In this document: piece by piece, positions 8,524-18,095 of the stretch
Position numbering within the stretch: position 1 is the stretch's first letter
How the letters are laid out: each line of letters opens with the position of its first letter
DNA from: CAYMZZ01 sp047600605
Lineage (GTDB): Bacteria > Bacteroidota > Bacteroidia > Chitinophagales > Chitinophagaceae
NCBI GenBank assembly: GCA_047600605.1
Contig: JASGKK010000001.1
Coordinates: 1,302,001 to 1,366,000 of the forward strand
Length of the DNA: 64,000 nucleotides
Direction: 5' to 3'
Notes under the pieces: model-generated
What the model saw: only the letters and a program-made list of their open reading frames with translations
Database searches by the model: none
Told to the model about the DNA's origin: nothing
Position numbers and translations under genes: made by a program

Positions 8524-8564
8524 AAAAAAGGGCGGGCTAGTTTAACCCTCTAAATACCCGCCCT
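8524..8564 (-). terminator. Hairpin with U-tract inside the GH16 polysaccharide locus
   Basis: GGGCGGG (8530-8536) pairs with CCCGCCC (8557-8563) around a 20-base loop. On the minus strand the stem is followed by TTTTTTATATT. It lies in the 156-base gap between the PKD lipoprotein and GH16 genes, so it would act as a full or partial terminator within the operon. Confidence 0.7.
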
Positions 8565-8639
8565 ACGCTAACTGCTTGCTTGCAACGATTGCCACGATTG
8601 CAAGATTTTCAGCGATTTAAATGACCGAAGAAAAATGTA

Positions 8640-9575
8640 TCAATATGAGCGCAGAGTGAATGTCCACCAGCCTGCTCCACCTATATTGAGGCCAAGTTTG
8701 ATAATATCATATCCCTGACCGTTTACGTTTGTTGAGCGTTCCAGTACATCATAAACGATAGCATTGCCCGAAGGGCCGCTGGTCGTTTCGCCACCGTTAT
8801 GTACTTTTTGCAACCCTATATGAGCGCCGGTGCCTATAAGCCGCAGTTGTCCCAGACCACGCGCACCTGCATTTTCGGTAACAGTGAAATTGAAGTTACC
8901 GGAGGCCCAGGCAGCCTGTGCGCCGCTTAGATTGCTATTGGGTTCGCAACCAAAAGTGGCAGCACCAATATAACCATCGGCATAGTAGTCGCCCTTGTTA
9001 TCATATTTAAATTCGGCCTCTGCATTAAAATAAAAGGTATACTCATCATTAAACTCGCAGACGCGACCCGTTACATCACCTGCACCGCTGGACCACCAGT
9101 TGCCCATATCGGGACCTTCGCCCACTTTATAGGTACCTGCTTCGGGGTTCAGTTTCCACGTCTTTGACGTACATCCTGCTATGAATCCAAGCAATGTAGT
9201 AGGAGCACAGGCTGTGGGATCGCTGGTAGCGATCGTTACGCTCTTTGTAATAGAATCTATACCACCACGAGCAGTAGTGATCAGTTGCACGTCATATACA
9301 CCGGCAAATGGCAGATACAATTTTGCAGAGTCACCTTTGAGTGTGCCGCTAGCGACACCTAGTTGCCATTTCCAGTAAGGAATACCGCCCTGATCGGTTT
9401 TATTGATCAGGATCACCGTATTGGCATTGGTTCCTGGAGCAACTTCAAAATCAGCTTTAGGCAAGGGGCCTAATTCTCCATCTTTTGTATCTGGCGTACA
9501 GCCAGACAGGGTCAGCAACAGGCAGGCTGTTAAAGCTATTCGCCAGTATGGATATTTTAAAATATTCTTTTTCAT
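8640..9575 (-). CDS. PKD-domain lipoprotein, probable surface glycan-binding protein
   Basis: This 311-residue lipoprotein has lipobox LTLSGC with Cys26. A PKD-type beta domain covers about residues 40-115 (PKADFEVAPGTNANTVILIN to YDVQLITTARGGIDS). The C-terminal half has SKTWKLNPEAGTYKVG and EYTFYFNAEAEFKYDN, a pattern common in SusCD-linked lipoproteins that sit at the cell surface and bind glycan. It is encoded 30 bases after SusD and precedes the GH16 gene. No catalytic motif is apparent, so ligand binding is inferred from position and architecture. Confidence 0.8.
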   Translation of the reverse strand: MKKNILKYPYWRIALTACLLLTLSGCTPDTKDGELGPLPKADFEVAPGTNANTVILINKTDQGGIPYWKWQLGVASGTLKGDSAKLYLPFAGVYDVQLITTARGGIDSITKSVTIATSDPTACAPTTLLGFIAGCTSKTWKLNPEAGTYKVGEGPDMGNWWSSGAGDVTGRVCEFNDEYTFYFNAEAEFKYDNKGDYYADGYIGAATFGCEPNSNLSGAQAAWASGNFNFTVTENAGARGLGQLRLIGTGAHIGLQKVHNGGETTSGPSGNAIVYDVLERSTNVNGQGYDIIKLGLNIGGAGWWTFTLRSY

Positions 9576-9605
9576 TTTTAATTAGTTTGATGTGGATGAT
9601 GTTTT

Positions 9606-11120
9606 TTAATAATTCTGATTTTGCTCCAACACATGTTTAGTCACATCAATTTCGCTCTGAGGAATAGGAAGTACCTCATTTTTATTAGGCGTAAAACCCA
9701 ATGGGCCAAGTACAGTAGCGGCCTGACCTGTACGGATCAGATCAAAGAAACGATGCCCTTCCGTGGCAAGTTCAAGGCGACGCTCTTTATAAATATTATC
9801 AAGCGTTACAGCTACGGCTGGCAAGCCTACCCGGCTGCGAACGCCTACAAAACCCGCATCACCGTTGAGCAATTGCCCGGCCCGAGCCGCATTGCCACCT
9901 GAGCGAAGGATTGCTTCTGCTTCCAGCAGATAAGTATCTGCGAGACGAATTTCTATTTCATTATACGGCCAGTTCATTTCAGCAGTACCGACAGGCGAAC
10001 GAAATGCCTGCATAGGTGCGTACTTTTTTACAAAGTAGTTGGTGTTCTGATAGCGCTCGGCATAGCTGGCACCTCCCGTCCTCAGAGCAGCTCCATCTAT
10101 AATAGTATATTGAAAACGGGGATCACCTGTCATAGCAGTCACGAGATCAAGAGATATCGGAGCAAAGCCCCAGCCAGCCGAATAAGTAGTGCCATTATAA
10201 TCAGCCATTCCTATAAATTGAGGAGCGACATTCCCTTCACCTCCATTAATCCATCCCCAATCTCCCCAGGCTGAATTGTTACTATGGGGAATTTCCCAGA
10301 TTGACTCCGCACTGAACCGGTTGGCTGGATTGAATATATCGCCAAAACCCGGCAGCAACTGGTATACGCCAGAAGCATTCACTTCATTGAAAAGCTGAGC
10401 TGCTTCACTCATACGTGCGTTATCATTTTGAAACATCAGTGATTTGCCCAGCAATGCTTTGGCAGCACTGCGTGAAATACGACCATTTTCTGAAACAGGG
10501 ATAGTGAGTGGCAGATCAGGAAATGCCTCTTTCAGATCTTTTTCGATCTGTGTATAAATAGCCGCAGGCTCAACTTGTTTTTGTGAGTACAGCTCAGCAG
10601 TAGGAATAGGTCCTGTGATCAGCGGCACTCGTCCAAACCAGCGTACCAGGTCAAAATAAAAATAGGCCCGAAGGGTCTTGGCTTCGGCAATAGTACGGGC
10701 TTTGAAAGCCGGATCTACTCCTGCAACGCCTTCCACCTTTTCCAGAAAAAGATTAGCCCGATAGATACCGGCATAACATTTCTGCCATATTCCCACCTGC
10801 GGCCCACGAAATGGATCAAGTGTAAAATTATCATAAGCTACCCAGCCTGGCTGATCAGATGCATCGCTACCACCGGCGTGCGCTTCGTCTGAAGCCACCG
10901 TCAGCAAAGGCATCTTCATAGTATAACCTCCTGAAGTACCCCACTGCATCACATCATATACAGATATCAGACCCTGAAAAAGTTCAGTTTGATTTTTATA
11001 AAAGTTAGCTTCCAACTGTGTACCACGCGGATCCAGCTCCAGGAAGTCTTTATTGCACGCGCCCAGTGTCAGCGATGCTGCCAGCACCAGGAATGTATTC
11101 TTTATCGTACGTTGTTTCAT
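9606..11120 (-). CDS. SusD/RagB family outer-membrane nutrient-binding lipoprotein
   Basis: This 504-residue protein has a lipoprotein signal ending LTLGAC (Cys22). It carries SusD family features: DFLELDPRGTQLEANFYKNQ near the N-terminus, helical TPR-like repeats (AEAKTLRAYFYFDLVRWFGR) and a C-terminal block with RLADTYLLEAEAILRSGGNA and KERRLELATEGHRFFDLIRT. It caps the SusC pore and binds oligosaccharide at the cell surface. It starts 18 bases after the SusC gene, the usual SusC-SusD order. The likely ligand is the glucan cut by the linked GH16. Confidence 0.96.
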   Translation of the reverse strand: MKQRTIKNTFLVLAASLTLGACNKDFLELDPRGTQLEANFYKNQTELFQGLISVYDVMQWGTSGGYTMKMPLLTVASDEAHAGGSDASDQPGWVAYDNFTLDPFRGPQVGIWQKCYAGIYRANLFLEKVEGVAGVDPAFKARTIAEAKTLRAYFYFDLVRWFGRVPLITGPIPTAELYSQKQVEPAAIYTQIEKDLKEAFPDLPLTIPVSENGRISRSAAKALLGKSLMFQNDNARMSEAAQLFNEVNASGVYQLLPGFGDIFNPANRFSAESIWEIPHSNNSAWGDWGWINGGEGNVAPQFIGMADYNGTTYSAGWGFAPISLDLVTAMTGDPRFQYTIIDGAALRTGGASYAERYQNTNYFVKKYAPMQAFRSPVGTAEMNWPYNEIEIRLADTYLLEAEAILRSGGNAARAGQLLNGDAGFVGVRSRVGLPAVAVTLDNIYKERRLELATEGHRFFDLIRTGQAATVLGPLGFTPNKNEVLPIPQSEIDVTKHVLEQNQNY

Positions 11121-11138
11121 TGTGAACTGATTTGAGGA

Positions 11139-14100
11139 TTAAAAACCAAGGTTAACACCTACCATAAATGAGCGGGCCTGCGGATAAATACCGCGATCCA
11201 CACCATAGCTGCCACCACCAATCTCCGGATCAAAACCGGTGTATTTGGTGAACGTTGCCAGGTTATTGCTCATTACATATACGCGCAGTTTGCTAAGTCC
11301 TGCCTTACGGATAATATTATCGGCAAATGAATAACCGATCTGCAGGGTTTTAATACGGAAATAGTCACCTTTTTTCAGGAAGAAATCTGAACTGCGGCTG
11401 AAATTCTGGTTAGGATCATTGAAGACCAGTCTCGGGAAATAATTGCTGGTACCCTCACCTACCCAACGACCCAGGGCTTCTTTGGTATAGTTGGCTGTAG
11501 GCAGGTCGAATCGACGGATAGCCTGGAATACCTGATTGCCGGCCACACCCTGGCCAAAAATCGTCAGATCAAACCCTTTATAGGCTGCATTCACTGTAAA
11601 ACCAAAGCTCCAGTCCGGTGTAGGATCACCAATGATATGACGATCATCGTTGTCGATAACCCCATCGTTATTATAATCTACATAACGGATATCACCAGGA
11701 GAAGCACCGGGTTGCAGCAGATCACCGTTATGATTCTTGTAATTATTCACATCATTCCAGTTTTGAAACAATCCATCCGTCTTGAATCCATAGAATGATC
11801 CGATAGCATATCCAACGGCAATACGGGTAATCTCAACTCCCTGGGGACCAAAAGTCTGGCCACGGAGGAAGGTTTTATCTTCTCCCAAATAGGTAACACG
11901 GTTGCGCAGATGTGAGATATTACCTGAAACATTAAAAGTAAGATCGCCTACACGTCCATTGTAACCCAGTTCCAATTCCACACCTCTGTTTTCCATTGTT
12001 GCAATATTGCCAATCGGGCCACCGTTGCCTACATATGCAGGCACGGCAATATCCAGCAACATGTCTTTGGTTTTCTTATTATACCAATCCAGTGTTACAT
12101 TCAGTTTGTTAAACAGTACGGCATCAAGGCCAAAGTCAAGCTGCGAAGTGCTTTCCCACCGGAGATCAGGATTAGCAATAGCATTAGGGCTGAATCCCGT
12201 AATCAACTGGCCATTGATCGTATAGTTACGACCACCACCAATTGTTGATACATAGCGGAAGTCACCGATGCGATCATTACCATTCTCACCATAGGATCCG
12301 CGTACTTTCAGGAAAGTCACTTTATCGTTGGATGGCCAGAAGTTTTCGCGGCTTACGATCCAGCCTGCAGATACAGAGGGGAACACGCCGTATTTGTAAT
12401 TGGAACCAAAACGAGATGAGCCATCTCTGCGGACGGTGGCATTGAGCAGATATTTACCGTCATAATCGTAGATGATACGACCAAACATTGATGCCAGTGT
12501 ATTTTGATATTCGCCACCCCAGAAAAACTGGTTCGCAATCGGCACTTCAAAGGCGAGTGAGGCCTCTTTAATGCTGGTTGCAGGGATACCACGTTTAGTT
12601 CCCCCCTGCTGTTCGCCATAATTTCGTTGGGCCGATGTACCTATCAGCACTGTTGCATTATGCTTACTGAATGACCGGGTATAGGAAGCTGTATTGTCCC
12701 ATATCCAGTACATGCCACGATTTATGTTGCGGGTATACCCATTAAGATCTCTGTTCTGATTTATTGAGTTCAGATAATAAAGTGGCTGAAATCCTTCGTC
12801 GCCCCAGAATGCCAGATCGGTGCCAATACTGGAACGCAGCTTCAGCCCTTTAATTGGCTCAATTTCTGCAAATGCATTAGCCACAATCTTATCGGACCAG
12901 CCATTGCCCTGTGCCACTTTAAGGGCTGCGATTGGATTCAGGATTTCAGATGTCACAATAGTAGAAATACCGTATGGATTGCCATTCGCATCCCGAACCA
13001 CAAAAGGTGCATTTGCACCATCATAGGGAGCCTGATTTGCTTTAACCGGATCCGTTTCAATAATCGGCGTAATAGGATCTATATTAATTGCACGATTAAG
13101 CGGTGTACCCCACTCACCATTGGTACCCACACCTACCGATTTGGTCCGGGTATAACCTATATTAGTACCAAATGTCACCCCCTTTACAATTTTGTGCGTA
13201 CTATTGAATCGGGCAGTAAAGCGTTTATAGTTAGAATTGGATGTAGCCACAATACCATCCTGATTAAGGTAACCAACCGAACTGAAATATGTGGAACGGT
13301 CATTTCCTCCTGAAATACTCAACTCATGATTCTGGATCATGGCTGAGTTATTGAATACAGCATCCTGCCAGTCGGTTCCTTTACCATAAGAGGCCGGATT
13401 TGCAAAACGAATGGGTTGTCCTGCTGCCAGGTAAGATTCATTCAACAATGTGGCATATTCTGTGGCATTAAGCAATTGCAGTTTACGCCAGGGAGCCTGC
13501 GTACCTACAAAACCATTATAGTTTACCTTCATGGCGCCCGCCTTCCCCTTTTTAGTAGTGATCAGGATTACCCCGTTAGCACCCTGTGTACCATAGATGG
13601 CAGCAGAGGCGGCATCTTTCAACACATCAATAGTTTCGATATCTGCCTGACTAAGATATTCGATTCCTCCACCTATAACAACCCCATCCACTACATACAG
13701 GGGGTCACTATTGCCAATGGTGGTAGTACCGCGTACCCGTACCGTGCTGGCTTCACCGGGCTGACCGGAAGCAGAGGTAATAGTGAGACCTGAAGTACGG
13801 CCCTGCAATGATTGTTCTACACGAAACACCGGCATATTTTCCAAATCGCTTGATTTAACGCTGGAAATAGCACCCGTAACGTTACGCTTCTTTTGCGTAC
13901 CATAACCCACCACAATCACTTCCTCCATATTCTTATTCTCTGCAACAAGTGTAAAGTTGATGACATTACGACTCTCTACCTTTATTTCCTGGGTAAGAAA
14001 GCCGATTGAACTCACGATGAGCACAGCATTACCATCCGTTACATTGAGTACAAAAGTGCCTTCTGAGTTAGTGCTGGTACCATTATTGGTACCTTTTTCC

Positions 14101-14549
14101 TGCACACTCACCCCCTGCATGGGCTCACCTTTATCGTTGGTGATTTTTCCCGTGACAGGCTGTGCGGGAGACTGCCCCGATGTGCCGCCGGTAGTGATCA
14201 CCACCAGGCTGCCGGTTACCTTTTTGTAGCTGAGTTCGGTATCACGTAATACCTTTTTCAGCACTTCGTCCAGTGAAGCATTGGCTACCGAAATACTAAT
14301 GCGCTGATCGCGGGGCAAGATGTCATCTTTATAGACAAAGCGGCAAACACCTTGCTGCTCAATGGTTTTGAAAACTTTTTTCAGTGTGGCTTTCTCCAGG
14401 TTGAGGTTGATATGTTCCTGCCCGAAGCCCTTTGCAAAAGATTGTAGGGAAAAGGCAAGAACCAGGAGAAGGGAAAACTTCATCATAAGTAAGCATTTGA
14501 TGAATGTACAGGACGCAAAGGACCATGCGCCTGGTGCATTTTTTTTCAT
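11139..14549 (-). CDS. SusC/RagA TonB-dependent receptor with N-terminal STN domain
   Basis: This 1136-residue outer-membrane receptor imports oligosaccharides with TonB energy. After the signal (KFSLLLVLAFSLQSFAKGFG) comes an STN (secretin/TonB short N-terminal) domain of about residues 45-115. A carboxypeptidase-like beta domain covers about 133-210, followed by the plug with the SusC signature EEVIVVGYGTQKKRNVTG and a 22-strand barrel ending SFMVGVNLGF. The STN domain is the part that contacts a FecR-type anti-sigma factor, and such a gene lies directly upstream (14760-15902). The receptor therefore probably signals substrate presence to the ECF sigma factor. Confidence 0.96.
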   Translation of the reverse strand: MKKNAPGAWSFASCTFIKCLLMMKFSLLLVLAFSLQSFAKGFGQEHINLNLEKATLKKVFKTIEQQGVCRFVYKDDILPRDQRISISVANASLDEVLKKVLRDTELSYKKVTGSLVVITTGGTSGQSPAQPVTGKITNDKGEPMQGVSVQEKGTNNGTSTNSEGTFVLNVTDGNAVLIVSSIGFLTQEIKVESRNVINFTLVAENKNMEEVIVVGYGTQKKRNVTGAISSVKSSDLENMPVFRVEQSLQGRTSGLTITSASGQPGEASTVRVRGTTTIGNSDPLYVVDGVVIGGGIEYLSQADIETIDVLKDAASAAIYGTQGANGVILITTKKGKAGAMKVNYNGFVGTQAPWRKLQLLNATEYATLLNESYLAAGQPIRFANPASYGKGTDWQDAVFNNSAMIQNHELSISGGNDRSTYFSSVGYLNQDGIVATSNSNYKRFTARFNSTHKIVKGVTFGTNIGYTRTKSVGVGTNGEWGTPLNRAINIDPITPIIETDPVKANQAPYDGANAPFVVRDANGNPYGISTIVTSEILNPIAALKVAQGNGWSDKIVANAFAEIEPIKGLKLRSSIGTDLAFWGDEGFQPLYYLNSINQNRDLNGYTRNINRGMYWIWDNTASYTRSFSKHNATVLIGTSAQRNYGEQQGGTKRGIPATSIKEASLAFEVPIANQFFWGGEYQNTLASMFGRIIYDYDGKYLLNATVRRDGSSRFGSNYKYGVFPSVSAGWIVSRENFWPSNDKVTFLKVRGSYGENGNDRIGDFRYVSTIGGGRNYTINGQLITGFSPNAIANPDLRWESTSQLDFGLDAVLFNKLNVTLDWYNKKTKDMLLDIAVPAYVGNGGPIGNIATMENRGVELELGYNGRVGDLTFNVSGNISHLRNRVTYLGEDKTFLRGQTFGPQGVEITRIAVGYAIGSFYGFKTDGLFQNWNDVNNYKNHNGDLLQPGASPGDIRYVDYNNDGVIDNDDRHIIGDPTPDWSFGFTVNAAYKGFDLTIFGQGVAGNQVFQAIRRFDLPTANYTKEALGRWVGEGTSNYFPRLVFNDPNQNFSRSSDFFLKKGDYFRIKTLQIGYSFADNIIRKAGLSKLRVYVMSNNLATFTKYTGFDPEIGGGSYGVDRGIYPQARSFMVGVNLGF

Positions 14550-14577
14550 ACCTTAGTTTTGAATTGATGATAGAATT

Positions 14578-14597
14578 TTTGCTCAAGCCTGAGCAAA
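14578..14597 (-). promoter_or_regulatory. Hairpin in the SusC leader
   Basis: TTTGCTCA (14578-14585) and TGAGCAAA (14590-14597) form a perfect 8-bp inverted repeat with a 4-base loop, 28 bases before the SusC start. On the minus strand it is followed by AATTCT, so it is not a strong terminator. It could be an operator, an attenuator or an RNA stability element. Confidence 0.5.
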
Positions 14598-14759
14598 CTT
14601 GCTGTCAGTAAAAACGGGGGATGCCGCAAACATTCTCCGTTCTTTTTTTGGGGTAATATCTAGGTGAGTTTTTTCATATGCGCGTCGTTTTGAGGGTTAA
14701 GCAATCGTTTGCAGTTATTGAGAGTTATTTTACACTACCGGGCCTGATGACTTGTTTGG

Positions 14760-15902
14760 TCAGGGCCTGATAGTTACTTCTTTCTTATTGATTGAATAAT
14801 GGAATTTACCTGCTACACGCAGGGCTTCCATGACCTGCTGCAGGCTTTCGTCTTCAATGATGATCGAAAACTCTGTCTTCTTCATTTCTTCATCGGCTAT
14901 CACCACTTTCACGTCATACCAGCGTTCGATCTTGAGGGCAATTTCTTCGAGCGATTCCTTGTCAAAAGCCAGTTTATTGCGTGTCCACATAGCCTCGGTG
15001 GCTACAGTATCTGCTTTACTGGGATAATTGATCTTACCCCAGGTAAGAACTATCTGTTTGCTGGTGGTACGTTCTATGTCTTTTTTAACCCTCTCCACAG
15101 CAGGCCCGGCCTGTTCATTGTTGATAATGAGTTTATCGTTGGGCTTAAGTGTAAATTTCTTTTCGGGGTGATTGCGCAGGGTTACTTCCACCGACCCGCG
15201 CACCAGGCTGGTTTCGGTATTTTTTTCATCCGCATAGGATCTCACATTAAATGCTGTACCCAGCACTTTGATATCAATCACATTGGTATGGATCACAAAG
15301 GGCCGCTCTTCATCACGTACCACATCAAAATAGGCTTCACCACTCAACTGCACTTCGCGCAGGCTGCCCTGAAAATTTTCATTGTAGGTAATACGGCTAT
15401 CTGCATTCAACCATACCTGCGTACCATCCGGCAACTGCACTTTGGATTTGGATCCCCGCTTGGTAGAAATAGTATTCTGCGCAGCGGGTGCCGATTTATC
15501 TTTTCCCAGAAGCATAGGCCCCAGGAAGAACCAGCCCAGTACCAGCGAAGCCGCAATGGCTGCCACCCAGGCCATCCGCTTATATAACCGGCGTACGGGG
15601 GCAGGAGACACAGGCACTTCTTCCGCAACCAGAGGTTCCGGCTGGGCCTGCACATCGGCCGATTCGTATTGCAATGTGTCCTCAGACAGATGATTGCTCA
15701 GCCGTTGCAGGTGTTTGTTGAATGACAAAGACCGTGTGCCCGAAGATGCCGGCCGCTGCTGCCAGGTGGATTGCAACTGATTGAATCGCAACCTCCAGGC
15801 AGGTTGATCTGCCAGAAATTGTTCCAGCTCCGCCCGTTCTTCGGGGCTTATTTCGCCGGATAATTCCAGGCTGGTCAATAGCCAAAAACGCTCTTCGGTC
15901 AT
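14760..15902 (-). CDS. FecR family anti-sigma factor
   Basis: This 380-residue inner-membrane protein has an N-terminal cytoplasmic anti-sigma domain (MTEERFWLLTSLELSGEISP), a transmembrane helix (MAWVAAIAASLVLGWFFLGP), and a periplasmic FecR domain (TISTKRGSKSKVQLPDGTQV, WLNADSRITYNENF, RPFVIHTNVIDIKVLGTAFN). It ends in a DUF4974-like domain (LEEIALKIERWYDVKV). It would hold the ECF sigma factor inactive until the STN domain of SusC reports ligand. I chose ATG at 15902, since the upstream 11 residues of the longer frame are not family-like. It sits between the sigma gene and SusC. Confidence 0.93.
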   Translation of the reverse strand: MTEERFWLLTSLELSGEISPEERAELEQFLADQPAWRLRFNQLQSTWQQRPASSGTRSLSFNKHLQRLSNHLSEDTLQYESADVQAQPEPLVAEEVPVSPAPVRRLYKRMAWVAAIAASLVLGWFFLGPMLLGKDKSAPAAQNTISTKRGSKSKVQLPDGTQVWLNADSRITYNENFQGSLREVQLSGEAYFDVVRDEERPFVIHTNVIDIKVLGTAFNVRSYADEKNTETSLVRGSVEVTLRNHPEKKFTLKPNDKLIINNEQAGPAVERVKKDIERTTSKQIVLTWGKINYPSKADTVATEAMWTRNKLAFDKESLEEIALKIERWYDVKVVIADEEMKKTEFSIIIEDESLQQVMEALRVAGKFHYSINKKEVTIRP

Positions 15903-15971
15903 ATAGATTCCTCTGTATCCAACCAGAGACACCAATCCCGGGCGGGATGTACCAAAGCGTTGTAAACTTTT

Positions 15972-16574
15972 TTAGGATTTTTTTAGAAATGAGTCGGAAA
16001 CGGTTGAAACTTTCCCGGCAGATTGAATCATGGGAAGTGCCTGACCCAGGCGACGAACAGCAATCGCCAGCTGATTGCGTACTGTAAGCGGTGATACCTG
16101 CAGGATATCGGCGACCTCCTTATACTTCAATCCTTCTTCTTTTACCAGTTGAAAAATGAGCCGGCATTGCGGAGGCAATTCCTGTATCACCTGCCGTAGG
16201 GAACGAAGGGTTTCGGCCGAGATGAGCATTTCTTCCGGATTACCCATTTCCACTACAGGCATTATATCCAGTTCATCGAGACTGACCGGCGGATGCTTGT
16301 AAGTACGCTGAATATAGTTAAGGGAAAAATTGCGGGCAATAGTATAGAGATAGACTTTCAGGTTTTCTACTTCCGAAAGCCTGTTGCGGATTTGCCATAT
16401 TTTGATAAACACATCCGACACTATTTCTTCTGCCACTTCATTTGATTTGACAAAAGAAAAAGCAAAACGGTGAAGCCCATCAAAAAAGCGGTTATAGAGC
16501 TCTTCGTAGGCCCGCATGTCTTCAAATAAAGCAATCCGTTGTTGCAGTTCCGTTATGGTCTGTGGTTGTTGCAA
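15972..16574 (-). CDS. ECF-type RNA polymerase sigma-70 factor
   Basis: This 200-residue protein has region 2 (NRFFDGLHRFAFSFVKS then EEIVSDVFIKIWQIRNRL) and region 4 (IQELPPQCRLIFQLVKEEGL, KYKEVADILQVSPLTVRNQL), the minimal ECF sigma layout. It heads the sigma-FecR-SusC-SusD-lipoprotein-GH16 locus and probably directs its transcription. The start is TTG at 16574 if the conserved-looking QQRIALFEDMRAYEELY segment is kept; ATG at 16517 would remove 19 residues. I favour the longer form because that segment is typical of this Bacteroidota sigma group. Confidence 0.92.
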   Translation of the reverse strand: MQQPQTITELQQRIALFEDMRAYEELYNRFFDGLHRFAFSFVKSNEVAEEIVSDVFIKIWQIRNRLSEVENLKVYLYTIARNFSLNYIQRTYKHPPVSLDELDIMPVVEMGNPEEMLISAETLRSLRQVIQELPPQCRLIFQLVKEEGLKYKEVADILQVSPLTVRNQLAIAVRRLGQALPMIQSAGKVSTVSDSFLKKS

Positions 16575-16660
16575 TCGTTCAGCAAAGTGACCCCAATGTT
16601 AGATAATTTTGCGGATAACTTCCAAGTTTTATTCTGCAACAAACTTTAAGCAACAGTGAA

Positions 16661-17894
16661 TCAACCTTTTTTCCGGCGCTGCAATTCTCTTTTGATCAGC
16701 ATTAATTCGCGACCGGTTTGTCCTTTCACACTGGTATTTTCCTGTGCACGCCGCATGAGATAAGGAATTACATCGCGTATGGGACCAAATGGCAGATACT
16801 TGCTTACCTGGCAGCCTGCGTGTGCCAGATTGAAAGTGATATTATCACTCATGCCGTAGAAGCTGACTGAAATGTATATGCGGATGATTGAGTGGCAGAC
16901 CCCGCTCCTGCAATAACCGGGTAGCCAGCAAATTGCTTTCTTCATTGTGCGATGCCACAATCAGTGATATACGGTCAAGATGTTCGATACAAAAACGAAG
17001 ACCATCATTATAGTCACGGTCACTACTGGCCTTATCGGGCTGTATAGGTGAGGGATACCCCATTTCCTGTGCACGTTTTCTTTCTTTTTCCATGTATGCA
17101 CCCCGCACCAGTTTGGCACCCAGTACAAACTGGCGTTCTGCAGCAGCCTGGTAAGAATCTTTCAGAAATGCGAGCCGGTCATGACGGTAATGCTGAATGG
17201 TGTTGTATACGACACATTTTTCTTTGTTATAGCTATCCATCATAAGGATGGTAAGAGCATCTACCGGATCCTGGATCCAGGTCTCTTCAGCATCCACCAG
17301 TACGCCTGTCTTTTTTTCTGCAGCACGGGCACAGATACGTTTCATACGCTGGCTTACCCGTTCCCATTCTGCTTTCTCCACTGCAGTCAGTTGCTCCGTC
17401 GCCGCCATATAACGTTTCATCAGTGAACCGCCGGCCTTATGCATCAGCTCATCCAGTTTTTCGAGCAGGGCAAAACGCGCAAAGCCGGTCACCTTTATAC
17501 TCATAAACGGAATATTGGGTTGCGTAGCTGCATAATCGATTACCCGGATAAATTCTTCGGTCGCATGGTCAAAACCATGCTCGCCATCATCGCCGCCCTC
17601 TACTCCATAATCAAGAATCACCTGCACCTGGTATTCACCCAGTTTACGGGCAACTGCTGCTGTCTGATCCAGCGTTTCACCTCCTACAAACTGTGCAAAA
17701 ATGGTCTTGCGGATCAGGCCTTTTACCGGCAATCCCGACTTTACAGCCCAGGGTGTAAGGCGGGTACCCCATTTTACGAGCCAGGGCCGGGCCATACAGG
17801 AAAACAGGAAACTGGCTTTCTTCAGTTCGCTGTCAGATTTGTATTCAAATGCGTATTGGGTATTGTCAAAAGAGATACGAGGGTCAGCAGGCAT
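16661..17894 (-). pseudogene. Proline dehydrogenase, broken by a one-base frameshift near 16859
   Basis: The first frame (17894 to 16845) encodes 349 residues of a PutA-type proline dehydrogenase barrel, including MPFMSIKVTGFARFALLEKL, VLVDAEETWIQDPVDAL and KLVRGAYMEKER, and stops shortly after HIHFSQLLRHE. The shifted frame continues to 16661 with YGMSDNITFNLAHAGCQVSK and then YLMRRAQENTSVKGQTGREL, the expected C-terminal end. Dropping one base in CTTCTAC (minus strand) yields HFSQLYGMSDNI, a seamless match to the family. The lost part carries the paired arginines (MRRAQEN) that bind proline carboxylate, so the short product should be inactive. It may be a real mutation, a sequencing error or recoding. 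Confidence 0.88.
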
Positions 17895-18035
17895 AGCAAA
17901 TAGAAATTGTGTCGCAAATGTAGCCAGAAGACAGCAAGTCCGGAAAAGAAAATGGGCCTTCCAATGACTGATTTTGGTCAGGGTAAAGTATCCTGTAAAA
18001 TATGACTGCGATCACTTCTTTTTCCGCCAAAAAAG

Positions 18036-18062
18036 ATCAGCCCGCCATACCTGGCGGACTGA
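18036..18062 (-). terminator. Terminator after the acyl-CoA thioesterase
   Basis: CCGCCA (18042-18047) pairs with TGGCGG (18052-18057) around TACC, and TCAG/CTGA extend the stem past one mismatch. On the minus strand a TCTTTTTT run follows. It lies 34 bases beyond the thioesterase stop. Confidence 0.8.
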
Positions 18063-18095
18063 TTCAGAAATTCATTAAAAAATTTCGTCTATTGA

